A stretch of 64,000 nt of DNA from Flavobacteriales bacterium (GCA_947447525.1 CANFJL010000002.1:171018-235017), one strand, 5' to 3'; numbered from the stretch's first letter, positions 53,130-63,400 are shown. Program-made: numbers and translations. The notes: a model not told the origin generated them from the letters alone.

Positions 53130-55823
53130 TTATTCACATGCAGTAATAATGGTTAATTCAGGGTGAATAACATTGGCTCCTTTGGACTCATTGGTCCATA
53201 TAAATTCAGTTATAGTGGAACCATTACAAGTAAAAGAAGAAATACCTCTTTCATTTCTGGTATGTTCATACACGACTCCGAAACCATTTGGATCTACTAC
53301 TACCCTTCTAACGATAACGGTAACCACGTAGCCATCTGTATTTTTAATTTCATACACACGTTCAGTTACGGAGTTCCATGGGAAGCAGATATTTTTTTCA
53401 TCACGCAAATAATTGGGACTCGTAATATTTACAGGAACATAATTCTTCAATTTTTGAATATCTTTTGCTGACGATTCTTGTTGCTTCTTCGAAATGGAAT
53501 CTTTTTGAAATTGACTGTATTCTAAGATCGTTTTATTTCTTTGAAGTTGCGCTGCTAGTTCAACATTTTCTTTTGCTTTTTGAATATTGATTAATTCAAT
53601 TTCGGTCTTAGCTTTAATTACTTGCAATTCTTGTAAAGCATGAATTTGCGCTAGTTCATTTTGTTTTAAAAGCTCTTGAGCATCCATATCATTTTTCATC
53701 AGTTGGATTTCTTTTGCTCTTCTCTCCCCTTCTTGAAGTACCATTTCTTCTCTTTGCTGAATAGAAAGGTTTGTTGCATTAACAATTTTGGCCATTTCTT
53801 TTTGCCTTTCAATCGCTTCAGCTTGATTATTAATGCCAATCAATTCAATTTGAGTCTTCTGATCTTGAATGTCTTTAGAGGCATCAGCCTGACGAGAAGC
53901 CTCAGTTAATGTCTGGAATTCATTTTCTTTATCGATATCATTTTTTAAATCCTGTAGATAAGTAGCTTTTGCTTTTTCAGATTCATTACGTGTAAAATCC
54001 AATTGTTGAAAAGCATCAGTTGTATTTCCGATAACTTGTTCACCTGGAGTGCTCAATTTTGTCCCTGCAGTATTCGGTTTAGATATTTTTACAGGAGCAA
54101 CAATTTTTTGTAATGAATCTAATGAAATGGTAACCCTTAGCAACTCTGCATTAGAAACTTTTGAAGATTGAGCAAGAACGAATAGTTCCTTAATTGCAAC
54201 CAACGCTTTGGAAGAATCTTTTGAGGCAACTACTTTAATTTTTACTGCCTTGTCTTTATAGTATTTAGTAACAGCTCCCAATCGCACTTTTAATGCAACA
54301 ACTTCAGGAGCAGTAGCTTTACTTTTAAGTGGTTCTTTAGCTAATAAAGCATTAGCTTCAGCTAATTTTCCAGGCGCATTATCAATCGCTAAAGCTACTT
54401 GATCAAGGGCGTTTTTATATTTTTTCTCTTCTTCTTCTTTTTTCTTTAGAACCTCTTGAACACGACCTTTAACTTCTACTAATTTAGAATTTTTAAGATT
54501 CTCATCCGTCAAATAACCAACCAACATTTCAGCTTTTTTATAAGTCTCAATTGCTTTATCGTATTGATTTTTAGAATTAAGATCATATGCAGTTTTTAAT
54601 TCCTTTCCAATACTTTCATCTATTTGTTTATTCACTAAATCACGTTGAATCTTTTTTGAACCTTCTGTTAAAAGTTGGGCAATTAAATTTTCAATTTTAA
54701 CATAACCCAATTTGGATTTATCATATGATCCTGTAGCGTTCAGGACTTTGGTTGACTTTAATTCATTCGAGATTTCTAATTCTAATGCAGCACCTTTTAA
54801 ATTGTTATTTAACGTAGCTATTTCAATATTTAATTTATCTTTTTCTTCTTGCTTAATTTTTAATTTTAAGCCTTTGTCATATTCTGCAATTGCTTCCTTA
54901 TATTTTTTTGCAGTTTGAAACTTTACAGCATTTGACTTAATTGAAATTAATTTTTTTGCATCAGCTTCTTCCTCAGCTTTAACTTTTTTTAGCTGTTTTA
55001 TTACTTCAATTTGTTTCAAGGAGTATGCGTTACCTGCATCCTTTTTGCCTAATTCTGTAAACTTAGCCATGGCTGCATCTAGATTTCCTTGGCCTATCAA
55101 AGCATCCCCTTCAGCAGCAATCAATTTTATTTCTTCTTGCCTTTTTTCTTCTGCAATAACAGCATCAAGATTCTTTTTAAAAGCAATTTTCTTTTTAATT
55201 ACAACTGAATCTTTATTATTTAGTACTAATGCAGAATCACAATATGAAATAGCCTTTTCATAATTTTTTACCTGAGCAAAACTTTCTGATTTTGTCATGA
55301 ATTTTGAAACAAGCCCTTGAATTTCAAAATCTTTAAACGCTGTAATTATTTTATCATCTGCCAATTTCTTAAAAGCTACATCAGGAATCATAATATTTTG
55401 ATTGTCATCCCATAAAAACTTTTCAGCATAATCATTAGGTCCGACAACAATTGTCACCCCTTGTCTCACTTGAAACAATTCAATTAACAACTCTTCAGCA
55501 GCTTGAATTACAGCATTATTTCCCTTGAACTTTAAGGCTTTAAAATCAAAATAAATCCGTTTAGACAAAAAATTAGGTTTTGAAGCAATAATCTCAAATG
55601 GAATGTTCTTGTTTATTTTGGCACTAATTGAATAATCTCCAACACTATTGGTAATGGCCTTAGATATTGTTTTTCCATCTTGAACAACGTATAAGGAAAC
55701 CCCTACTAACTTTGATTTCGTTTCATAATTATTGACATAACCCGGTAGAATAAGATCAAAAGTTTGAGCCTGAATACAATTCAAGGAAACAAAAACCGAT
55801 AAGCAGAATATAAATATGCGCAT
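53130..55823 (-). CDS. Long secreted coiled-coil/TPR protein of unknown function
   Basis: 897 residues. Signal peptide MRIFIFCLSVFVSLNCIQAQ; I use the ATG at 55823 because the frame from 55847 adds residues before it. Order: a CarboxypepD-like beta domain (about 22-110, LVGVSLYVVQDGKTISKAITNSVGDYSI region), TPR-like helical repeats (about 165-480, e.g. NYEKAISYCDSALVLNNKD, KYKEAIAEYDKGLKL, QYDKAIETYKKAEML), a long charged coiled coil (about 620-780) and a C-terminal beta domain with cysteines (TNDGYVVTVIVRRVV-like strand, GISSFTCNGSTITEFIW, ITACE end). No catalytic motif. Possibly a scaffold in the periplasm. Divergent from the FAD oxidoreductase gene. Confidence 0.75.
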   Translation of the reverse strand: MRIFIFCLSVFVSLNCIQAQTFDLILPGYVNNYETKSKLVGVSLYVVQDGKTISKAITNSVGDYSISAKINKNIPFEIIASKPNFLSKRIYFDFKALKFKGNNAVIQAAEELLIELFQVRQGVTIVVGPNDYAEKFLWDDNQNIMIPDVAFKKLADDKIITAFKDFEIQGLVSKFMTKSESFAQVKNYEKAISYCDSALVLNNKDSVVIKKKIAFKKNLDAVIAEEKRQEEIKLIAAEGDALIGQGNLDAAMAKFTELGKKDAGNAYSLKQIEVIKQLKKVKAEEEADAKKLISIKSNAVKFQTAKKYKEAIAEYDKGLKLKIKQEEKDKLNIEIATLNNNLKGAALELEISNELKSTKVLNATGSYDKSKLGYVKIENLIAQLLTEGSKKIQRDLVNKQIDESIGKELKTAYDLNSKNQYDKAIETYKKAEMLVGYLTDENLKNSKLVEVKGRVQEVLKKKEEEEKKYKNALDQVALAIDNAPGKLAEANALLAKEPLKSKATAPEVVALKVRLGAVTKYYKDKAVKIKVVASKDSSKALVAIKELFVLAQSSKVSNAELLRVTISLDSLQKIVAPVKISKPNTAGTKLSTPGEQVIGNTTDAFQQLDFTRNESEKAKATYLQDLKNDIDKENEFQTLTEASRQADASKDIQDQKTQIELIGINNQAEAIERQKEMAKIVNATNLSIQQREEMVLQEGERRAKEIQLMKNDMDAQELLKQNELAQIHALQELQVIKAKTEIELINIQKAKENVELAAQLQRNKTILEYSQFQKDSISKKQQESSAKDIQKLKNYVPVNITSPNYLRDEKNICFPWNSVTERVYEIKNTDGYVVTVIVRRVVVDPNGFGVVYEHTRNERGISSFTCNGSTITEFIWTNESKGANVIHPELTIITACE

Positions 55824-55869
55824 AAACAACAAATAAGTCAATAACAAAGATGAAAATCGATTCTATTTA

Positions 55870-55877
55870 TACCTTTG
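55870..55877 (+). promoter_or_regulatory. TAnnTTTG box (TACCTTTG) for the FAD oxidoreductase gene
   Basis: Perfect -7 consensus 40 bases before the ATG at 55918, in the divergent region with the coiled-coil protein gene. No convincing upstream TTTG. Confidence 0.45.
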
Positions 55878-55917
55878 TATGTAACGCAAATTTGAGAAAA
55901 ATTCACGAGTAAAAAAA

Positions 55918-57045
55918 ATGCTGCAAATTGATCAGTTAAGTTATTGGGAAAGAGATACTTATTTCACAGGTAATGACATCGTTATTATAGGTGCTGGAAT
56001 TGTTGGATTAAGTACAGCCATTTTCATTGCGGAACGCTTTCCAAATAGACGTATATTAATAGTAGAACAAGGATACTTGCCCAGTGGAGCAAGCACAAAA
56101 AATGCAGGATTTGCTTGTTTTGGAAGTCCTAGTGAATTAGAAGATGATTTAAAAACAATAAGCGAATCTGAAGTATGGGAAACCTTTCAATTAAGATATG
56201 AAGGACTCAAGGCGCTTTTTAAATTAATTGATAGAACTGCTATAGATTATAACCCTTGTGGCTCATGGGATTTAATACAAAATGATGCCCATGAAATTGA
56301 AAGCGGATTTATTGACTATTTAAACCATAAAGCACAAGAAATTACCGGAGAGGAGTTAATTTATTCTGAGGACAAACAAGCCAATAATAATTTTGGATTT
56401 AATGGATTTAGAACCTCCTATTATAATCGATTGGAAGGTAGTTTGAATACCGGAAAACTTATTGATGAACTTTATAAGCATGCAATTAAAAAAAATATTA
56501 AAGTTTTATATGGCGTTAAATGCGATTCATTTGTTGAACAAAATGATGCTGTTGAACTTCAATTGAATATCGGACTAATAAAAACCGAGCAATTAATTAT
56601 TTGTTCCAATGGATTCGCTAAAGAACTTGTAAATGAAGATGTTATTCCTGCTAGAGGACAAGTGTTAATTACCAAAGAAATTCCAAATCTTAAGGTTAAA
56701 GGAACCTTTCATTTTGATAAAGGATATTATTACTTTCGTAATGTCGGAAATAGAATTTTACTTGGTGGAGGAAGAAACATTAACTTCACTCAAGAAACCA
56801 GTAATAAGTTGGAAATAAATGAAAGTATACAAAGCGTATTAAGATCAATTCTTTCTGAACAAATACTTCCCGACACGCCACACGAAATAGAAATGAGTTG
56901 GGCAGGAATAATGGGCGTCGGGCAAAGTAAAGAACCTATCATCAAACGCTACTCTAATAGAATTGCTATTGGAGTGCGAATGGGTGGAATGGGAGTTGCC
57001 ATTGGCGCATTGGTTGGGAAAAAGTTGAGTGAACAGATTGACTAA
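55918..57045 (+). CDS. FAD-dependent oxidoreductase of the DAO family
   Basis: 375 residues. FAD-binding motif IVIIGAGIVGLSTAIFIAE (about 22-40), VEQGYLPSGASTKNAGFACFGSPSE (the flavin-proximal STKNAGF segment) and a C-terminal GVRMGGMGVAIGALVGKKL glycine-rich end. It resembles D-amino-acid oxidase or glycine oxidase-type enzymes that act on amine substrates; the substrate is not decided by the sequence. No signal peptide. 23 bases upstream of the DUF456 gene. Confidence 0.87.
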   Translation: MLQIDQLSYWERDTYFTGNDIVIIGAGIVGLSTAIFIAERFPNRRILIVEQGYLPSGASTKNAGFACFGSPSELEDDLKTISESEVWETFQLRYEGLKALFKLIDRTAIDYNPCGSWDLIQNDAHEIESGFIDYLNHKAQEITGEELIYSEDKQANNNFGFNGFRTSYYNRLEGSLNTGKLIDELYKHAIKKNIKVLYGVKCDSFVEQNDAVELQLNIGLIKTEQLIICSNGFAKELVNEDVIPARGQVLITKEIPNLKVKGTFHFDKGYYYFRNVGNRILLGGGRNINFTQETSNKLEINESIQSVLRSILSEQILPDTPHEIEMSWAGIMGVGQSKEPIIKRYSNRIAIGVRMGGMGVAIGALVGKKLSEQID

Positions 57046-57068
57046 TTAAATGAATTTAAAAAAGTGAA

Positions 57069-57578
57069 ATGGATATTGTAATCATCATCATTGGGTTTAT
57101 ATTGGTACTAATTGGATTGGTAGGCGTATTTGTCCCAGTACTTCCAGGCCCCCCATTATCTTGGATTGGAGTTTGGATGCTTTTTTGGACGGATGCGATT
57201 TCTCTTGACTTTATTGGCTACTTTCTCCTTTTTTACACCTTAGTCCTCGCATTAATTAGTCTAATCTTGGAATATTTAATTCCCGCTTTGGGGGCCAAAT
57301 ATTTAAAAGGGACTAAATATGGGATTTGGGGAAACTATATCGGCTTAATTGTCGGATTATTCACGCCTGTTCCTTTCGGATTTCTATTATTTTCTTTTAT
57401 TGGCGCATTAGCTGGCGAACTCATTTATGATCACAAAGATTTTAAACGTGCCATATCCGCGGCCATTGGTACCTTAATTGGCTTTTTGGTTTCAGTTCTA
57501 TTAAACACTGGAATTGCACTGATAATGCTCGCTGTATTTATTTATTTCGTTATTGCGAATTGGTCTGCAATTTTCTAA
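57069..57578 (+). CDS. DUF456 membrane protein
   Basis: 169 residues, strongly hydrophobic with about five transmembrane segments. The opening DIVIIIIGFILVLIGLVGVFVPVLPGPPLSW and the glycine-rich middle GAKYLKGTKYGIWGNYIGLIVGLF are the DUF456 signature. Function unknown. It converges with yaaA: its stop and the yaaA stop are adjacent with no gap and no terminator. Confidence 0.88.
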   Translation: MDIVIIIIGFILVLIGLVGVFVPVLPGPPLSWIGVWMLFWTDAISLDFIGYFLLFYTLVLALISLILEYLIPALGAKYLKGTKYGIWGNYIGLIVGLFTPVPFGFLLFSFIGALAGELIYDHKDFKRAISAAIGTLIGFLVSVLLNTGIALIMLAVFIYFVIANWSAIF

Positions 57579-58337
57579 TCAACGCACAAAAACCCATTCC
57601 TCTTTGGTAGAATCCTGAGCACTGTAGGAATAATTATCTATGTGATAATCAAAAAGTTCTTCTGCCTCTAATAGATTATTCTGAATGATATAGCGTGCCA
57701 TTTTACCTCTTGCATTTTTTGCATACATCATTACTACCTTTAATCCATTATTTGTTTTTTCCTTAAATACTGGAGTGACAACTCTAGATTTTAAAGACTT
57801 AAGCTTCAGCACCTTTGCATATTCCGTTGAAGCTAAATTAATAACTGGTCCTGGTGCCTTATCGATTACCTTATTGAGTTTTTTGTCCCAAAAATCATAC
57901 AAATTTGTGGCCGTGTTACTGCATTGAAACTTTGTTTTCATCTCTAATCTATAGGGAGCTATCAAATCCATTGGTTTTATGATGCCATATAAACCGGATA
58001 GAATGTTAATTTGATCATTTGCACGCTCTAGTTCCACTTGCGATAAAGAACTGAACTCTAATCCCCGGTATACTTCACCTGCAAACAAAGTATGTGCCGT
58101 TTGTAATTGGAAAGGACCTGTTCCTAAATGATTTTTCTTAAAACTTTTATTCCATAAGAAACCTTCTTTTGCTAAATTTTCCGAAATACCCATGAGATCT
58201 TGTAATTCCAAAATACTTAGTTTTTTTATTTGACTATTTAAAGACAAAGCTTCTTTATAAAAAATTGGCTTAGAACCCTTAGAACTATCTGCAGATTTAA
58301 TTGTTAAGGACTTTGCTGGAGATAATATGATTTTCAT
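57579..58337 (-). CDS. yaaA: Peroxide stress protein YaaA (DUF328)
   Basis: 252 residues, the normal length of the family. N-terminal MKIILSPAKSLTI, LMGISENLAKEGFLWN, GEVYRGLEF, LSGLYGIIKPMDLIAPYRLEM, and LASTEYAKV are the family signatures. In E. coli the protein limits free iron and protects DNA and protein from peroxide. Cytosolic, single gene. Fits the oxygen-dependent HemF as a sign of aerobic exposure. Confidence 0.95.
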   Translation of the reverse strand: MKIILSPAKSLTIKSADSSKGSKPIFYKEALSLNSQIKKLSILELQDLMGISENLAKEGFLWNKSFKKNHLGTGPFQLQTAHTLFAGEVYRGLEFSSLSQVELERANDQINILSGLYGIIKPMDLIAPYRLEMKTKFQCSNTATNLYDFWDKKLNKVIDKAPGPVINLASTEYAKVLKLKSLKSRVVTPVFKEKTNNGLKVVMMYAKNARGKMARYIIQNNLLEAEELFDYHIDNYSYSAQDSTKEEWVFVR

Positions 58338-58462
58338 AAAAGTGAAATTATTTAAGTTATTAACAGTTTATAAGTGACACTTTTAATACTAGATGTTAAA
58401 AATAAAAAAATGCATTGAATAATTATTTAACTATATTTATCTTTCAAAACTAAACTTAAACT

Positions 58463-61400
58463 ATGAATAAAAAACTACTTATTTTCTTTGTACTTTTATT
58501 AGCTTCAAAGATATCATTTACTCAAACTTCTACTTTTTACGGTAACTTTTCACCTACTGTGAGTCATTTAGTTCCCGCAAAGGAATCAGAAGCATTCCCT
58601 AAAACCGTTGTTATTAAACCTAATTTTAAGGGAAGAGATGATAATCCAGTGATTCAAAGCCCAAGTCACAATATTGATTGGTTGTGGCAGCAACACCAAA
58701 ATACTGAAAAGTTAGCCAGCGCCACAATTCTATGGAATTCAACCGGTTTAGGCCAAAATCTTTCTCCACCAGACCCAACAGTAGACGCTGATAGTTCTGT
58801 TGTTATCATGTCAGCTAATGGAAGTGCCGGTGGAGTTTATCGTATTTTCAACAAAACAACCGGTGCAACAATTGCCAGTTCTTTATCGATGCAAACACTT
58901 GGAGGTCCAGCTTCTTTAGGAGACCCAATTGTATTATATTATAAACCAGCAAGAAGATGGTTTTTGATGGAATTCTCTAGTTCAGGAAATAAATTAATCG
59001 TACATGTTTCTCAAACCAACAATCCTCAAGGAGCATATAATACCTATCAATTTACTTGTCCTGCTTTTCCTGATTACCCCAAATGGAGTTTCTCACAAAC
59101 ATCTGATGCCTTCTTAGTTTCTACCAATGAAGGAGGTCCTCCAAAGGTATATGCAATGAAATTAAGTAGCTTATTAACAGGTGCAACCTCACCTTTCATC
59201 GGAGTTTCTATTGGCTACTCCTTAAATGGATTTGGTTTTCAATCTATTACCCCTGTTGATCTTGAAGGAGATCTTGCTGCTCCAGCAGGAATGAAACCTT
59301 TATTTGTTAGACACCGCGATGATGAGAGACACTCAAATGGGACGCCCGATAGTGGAACAAATGACTGGATTGAATTGTGGGAAATGACCATCAATTGGAC
59401 CAACAGTACTGCAACAGTTGCAAAAACTCAAGATATTGCAATTGGTGAAATAGACTCAGATTTATGTGGTTTAACAAGTTTCACCTGTATTCCTCAACCA
59501 GGAACTACTGTTAAACTAGATCCACTTAGAGAGCCTGTAATGTTTAAAGCACCCATGCGTGTTTTTTCTGATCACCAAGCAATGGTACTTAGTCTTTCCA
59601 CCGACGTAAGCGGTGCAGATCGAGCAGGTGTAAGATGGATAGAAATTAGAAGAGCCAGCGGAAGTTTAGGAACTTGGACTTTGTATCAAGAAGGAACTTA
59701 TGCTCCAGGTGCAACATTAAATAGATGGATGCCAGCCATTAATATTGATAAGTATGGTAATATTATTATGGCTTATTCTACATCAAGTGGAACAACAGGT
59801 GATTTTCCATCAATTAGAATGACAGGAAGAAAACCATGTGATCCACTTGGTCAAATGACCATGACAGAAACCGTTGTTAAAGCAGGTACATCAGTGAAAA
59901 CTGGAGACACAAGATGGGGAGATTATCACCACATGTCGATTGATGATTTTGATGGAGAAACATTCTATTATACTGGAGTTTATCATAGTGCGGCAACAAA
60001 AACTTGCGTCGCAGCTATTAAAATGAATCCAGATGCTACTGACGCATCAATAGCAAATATTTTCCAGGTGAACCCTGGAACAATTTGTGGTTCTACGGTT
60101 CAATTGGGCATTGTTATCGAAAATCGTGGCACAAATGCTATTACTTCTGGGAGTTTCACTTGGCAAGTAGGATCAGGAACCACTACTTCAGTAAATTACA
60201 CTTCTAATCAAATGAATGGCGTTGGAACTACCGACACTATTTTTGTAACCGTTTCAGGAATACTAACAGGTAGCAATACAGTTTCCATTAACTCTACTAG
60301 CGTTAATGGAACTAGTCCAGATGAAAATATTTGCAATGATTTAATGACTATAACAGTAACAGCAGGTGGATCATTAATTACGGTGAACAATACAGTTACA
60401 GCTCCTACTTGCACTGGAAATAACGGTCAAATTAATTTAACAGTAACCGGTGGTGCATCACCTTATACTTATAGTTTAAATGGTGGCGCGAATCAATCTA
60501 CTGGATTATTTACTGGATTAGCGGCAGGAACATACAACTATTCTGTAATAGATAATTCAGGATGTGCAGGAACTGGAGTTATTCAATTAAATCCAGCTAC
60601 GAGTATTTCAGTTACCAGTAACCAAACAGCGGAGGTACTTTGTAATGGTCAACAAAATGGCGCTATCAGTATCAGTGCAACTGGCGGACAAAACAACTAT
60701 AATTATTCTCTAGATGGCACAAATTTTCAAACCTCTAATCTATTTACAGGATTAGGTGCTGGAACTTATACCATTTACGCAAAAGATGCCAATGGTTGTA
60801 TTGGAACATCAACTTACACTATAGTAGAACCAAGTGTTTTAACTGCAAATGCATCCCCTACTGCAATAAGTTGTTTCGGAGCAAATAATGGAATGATTAC
60901 CGTTCTTGCCAATGGAGGAATGCCAGCTTATTCATACAGTATTGATGGGACCGTATTTACTCCTGGAAATATCATTCAAAACCTTGCTCCTGGAGCCTAT
61001 ACAGTTACAGTAAAAGACGTAAGTGGATGTACCACAACTTATTCAACAACCGTTACAGAACCTTCACAAGTAAGTTTAACAGGTGTCTCTACTCCTGCAT
61101 CTTGGAATAATGGAACCATTACACTAACAGGTGCAGGAGGATTAAGTCCTTATACTTACAGTACTGATGGAATTAATTATTATTCAGGTTCTTTATTTTC
61201 TAATTTATTTTCCGGTAGTTATACCTGTTATGTAAAAGATAATAATGGTTGTATTACATCCATCGTTGTTGTTATTGAAGCAATTCAAGGATTAGAAGAG
61301 AACCAAGGAACTGGAATACAAGTGAGTGTTTTGTATCCAAATCCTAACAATGGTACTTTTAATTTAGAAGTAAACGGCATCATTGGTGAAGAAATTGAAT

Positions 61401-61570
61401 GTAAATTATTCAACATGCAAGGACAACTCGTTTCCAATTTTAAATTAGGAGCTCAAAATGGATCCACAAAAAATACCATAGAAATGAGTAGAAAATTGGC
61501 TGCAGGACCTTATTATTTGGGAGTTTACAACGACAAAAGAGCTTGTGTTGTTAAATTTATTAAAGAATAA
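58463..61570 (+). CDS. Large secreted protein with four SprB-type repeats and a type A T9SS sorting domain
   Basis: 1035 residues. Signal peptide MNKKLLIFFVLLLASKISFTQ. Residues about 75-520 form a beta-rich domain with ADSSVVIMSANGSAGG, YYKPARRWFLMEFSSSGNKL and YPKWSFSQTSDAFLVSTNEGG, similar to propeller-like domains of unknown function. About 530-635 is a CARDB-like beta-sandwich (CGSTVQLGIVIENRGTNAI). About 640-940 holds four SprB-like repeats of 75 residues, each of the form '...C.G.NG.I.V.A.GG..PY.YS.DG', '...LAAGTYNYSVIDNSGC'. The C-terminus (from about 955) is a type A sorting domain: VLYPNPNNGTFNLEV and CVVKFIKE. Probably exported through T9SS as a surface adhesin. A terminator follows. 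Confidence 0.88.
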   Translation: MNKKLLIFFVLLLASKISFTQTSTFYGNFSPTVSHLVPAKESEAFPKTVVIKPNFKGRDDNPVIQSPSHNIDWLWQQHQNTEKLASATILWNSTGLGQNLSPPDPTVDADSSVVIMSANGSAGGVYRIFNKTTGATIASSLSMQTLGGPASLGDPIVLYYKPARRWFLMEFSSSGNKLIVHVSQTNNPQGAYNTYQFTCPAFPDYPKWSFSQTSDAFLVSTNEGGPPKVYAMKLSSLLTGATSPFIGVSIGYSLNGFGFQSITPVDLEGDLAAPAGMKPLFVRHRDDERHSNGTPDSGTNDWIELWEMTINWTNSTATVAKTQDIAIGEIDSDLCGLTSFTCIPQPGTTVKLDPLREPVMFKAPMRVFSDHQAMVLSLSTDVSGADRAGVRWIEIRRASGSLGTWTLYQEGTYAPGATLNRWMPAINIDKYGNIIMAYSTSSGTTGDFPSIRMTGRKPCDPLGQMTMTETVVKAGTSVKTGDTRWGDYHHMSIDDFDGETFYYTGVYHSAATKTCVAAIKMNPDATDASIANIFQVNPGTICGSTVQLGIVIENRGTNAITSGSFTWQVGSGTTTSVNYTSNQMNGVGTTDTIFVTVSGILTGSNTVSINSTSVNGTSPDENICNDLMTITVTAGGSLITVNNTVTAPTCTGNNGQINLTVTGGASPYTYSLNGGANQSTGLFTGLAAGTYNYSVIDNSGCAGTGVIQLNPATSISVTSNQTAEVLCNGQQNGAISISATGGQNNYNYSLDGTNFQTSNLFTGLGAGTYTIYAKDANGCIGTSTYTIVEPSVLTANASPTAISCFGANNGMITVLANGGMPAYSYSIDGTVFTPGNIIQNLAPGAYTVTVKDVSGCTTTYSTTVTEPSQVSLTGVSTPASWNNGTITLTGAGGLSPYTYSTDGINYYSGSLFSNLFSGSYTCYVKDNNGCITSIVVVIEAIQGLEENQGTGIQVSVLYPNPNNGTFNLEVNGIIGEEIECKLFNMQGQLVSNFKLGAQNGSTKNTIEMSRKLAAGPYYLGVYNDKRACVVKFIKE

Positions 61571-61588
61571 TATTTTTCATTTATCATT

Positions 61589-61615
61589 AAAAGCACCTTA
61601 GGGTGCTTTTTTTTT
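61589..61615 (+). terminator. Intrinsic terminator after the SprB-repeat gene
   Basis: Arms AAAAGCACC (61589-61597) and GGTGCTTTT (61602-61610) around the loop TTAG, running into a continuous T tract to 61615. Placed 18 bases after the stop codon. Confidence 0.9.
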
Positions 61616-61660
61616 GCCCTATAAATAGTATAAAATGTACTTTCGTAAAAAAAATATCCA

Positions 61661-63370
61661 ATGAAAATTCAAAAAAATCCAAGAACCTATATTTCATCTG
61701 AATTAAATATTACATCATTTGAAGAAATACTTCCCTACTTAGAGGAACTTTCTACTAGAGAAATAAATTCTAAAGAAGCATTCTTAACCTGGTTGTCAGA
61801 TAAAAGTGAATTGGAAGCAGTGCTAGAAGAAGATCAAGCATGGCGGTATATAAAAATGTCGATTGACACAAAGAATAAAGCGCACGCTGATTCCTATAAT
61901 TTTTTTGTGACAGAAATCCAACCAAAATTAGCCCCTTTTGACGATCTATTAAATAAAAAACTAAGTGAAAGCTCTTTTAAAAAAAATCTAGAAAATGAGG
62001 AGGCTTATAAAATTTACTTTAGGGCAATTGATGTACAACTTCGACTATTCAAAGAGGAAAACATAGCATTGGAAGCTGAATTAAGTGAAGAAGCTCAAAA
62101 ATATGGTGCCATTGCTGCCGCACAAACCATCCAACATGATGGAAAATCCTTAACCATGCAACAAGCAGCTCAATTCTTGAAAGATCAAGACCAAGAATTG
62201 AGAAAAGCAATTTTTGTTTCGATGGCAGAAAGAAGAAATTTAGACCAAGAATCCTTGGATGAATTATACACATCTTTGATACTCAAAAGACATCAATTAG
62301 CACTTAATGCTGGATTTGAAAATTACAGTACTTATAAATTCAGTGAATTAGGAAGATTTGATTACACCAAAAAAGACTGCTTAGATTTTCATGAGGCTAT
62401 TAAGACATTAATTGTTCCCATAGTAAAACAAATTCAAAAGAAGAAACTTGATCTGTTTAAAAAAGAGAAATTCAAACCTTGGGATTTAGAAGTAGATCCA
62501 CTTGGGAAAGCAGCATTAAGTCCCTTTAAAAGTGGCAAAGAAATGCTAGATGGAACTGTTGCTGTGTTTGACAAAATAGATCCTTATTTTGGTTCTTGCT
62601 TAAGAACAATGGAAGCGATGGGTCATTTGGATTTAGAATCAAAAGCAGGTAAAGCTCCAGGAGGATATAATTACCCATTATATGAAATTGGTGTTCCTTT
62701 TATTTTTATGAATGCCGTAGGAGCTCAAAGAGACTTGGTAACCATGGTTCATGAGGGAGGACATGCCGTTCACTCCTTTTTAAGTAGAGATTTAAAACTA
62801 ACAAGTTTTAAAAATGTTCCTTCTGAAGTTGCTGAATTGGCTTCCATGTCAATGGAATTACTTTCCATGAAGTATTGGGATACCTTCTATAGTAATACAG
62901 AGGAATTAAATCGAGCCAAAAGAGAACAATTAGAAGGAATATTAAAAATTCTTCCTTGGATTGCACAAATTGATGCCTTTCAACATTGGGTTTATGAAAA
63001 TATAGAACATTCGAAGGATGAAAGAAAAGCTTATTGGTTACAACTTTCTTCAGACTACGGGACAGGTTTGACAGATTGGACAGGATATGAAGATCAAGTA
63101 GCATACTCTTGGCAACGGCAATTACACTTATTTGAAGTTCCTTTCTACTATATTGAATACGGTATTGCACAGTTAGGCGCCCTAGGAATATGGAAAAATA
63201 GCAAATCCAATTTCCAAGAAACTATTACTAATTATAAAGAAGCATTAAGCCTTGGCTATACTACCTCTATTCCTAATATATATGCTAAAGCAAATATAAA
63301 ATTTGACTTCTCCTCCCATTACTTAAAGGAATTGGTTGATTTTGTACAGGAAGAATTAGGAAAAATTTAA
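61661..63370 (+). CDS. pepF: M3 family oligoendopeptidase F
   Basis: Cytosolic zinc peptidase of 569 residues that trims short peptides. Zinc motif VHEGGHAVHSF with His364, Glu365 and His368, preceded by YNYPLYEIGVPFIFMNAVG and followed by the third-ligand region VPSEVAELASMSMEL (Glu). C-terminal FYYIEYGIAQLGALGIW is also typical. Length is normal for the M3B family. No signal peptide. Confidence 0.94.
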   Translation: MKIQKNPRTYISSELNITSFEEILPYLEELSTREINSKEAFLTWLSDKSELEAVLEEDQAWRYIKMSIDTKNKAHADSYNFFVTEIQPKLAPFDDLLNKKLSESSFKKNLENEEAYKIYFRAIDVQLRLFKEENIALEAELSEEAQKYGAIAAAQTIQHDGKSLTMQQAAQFLKDQDQELRKAIFVSMAERRNLDQESLDELYTSLILKRHQLALNAGFENYSTYKFSELGRFDYTKKDCLDFHEAIKTLIVPIVKQIQKKKLDLFKKEKFKPWDLEVDPLGKAALSPFKSGKEMLDGTVAVFDKIDPYFGSCLRTMEAMGHLDLESKAGKAPGGYNYPLYEIGVPFIFMNAVGAQRDLVTMVHEGGHAVHSFLSRDLKLTSFKNVPSEVAELASMSMELLSMKYWDTFYSNTEELNRAKREQLEGILKILPWIAQIDAFQHWVYENIEHSKDERKAYWLQLSSDYGTGLTDWTGYEDQVAYSWQRQLHLFEVPFYYIEYGIAQLGALGIWKNSKSNFQETITNYKEALSLGYTTSIPNIYAKANIKFDFSSHYLKELVDFVQEELGKI

Positions 63371-63400
63371 GATAAGCATAGTCAATTTTAAAATTCTATT

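Noticed and set aside
53163..53471. Plus-strand frame of 102 residues within the coiled-coil protein gene
   Set aside because: Antisense shadow; the minus-strand frame has a signal peptide and clear repeats.
62808..63170. Minus-strand frame of 120 residues in pepF
   Set aside because: Antisense to the conserved M3 peptidase; no domain or promoter.
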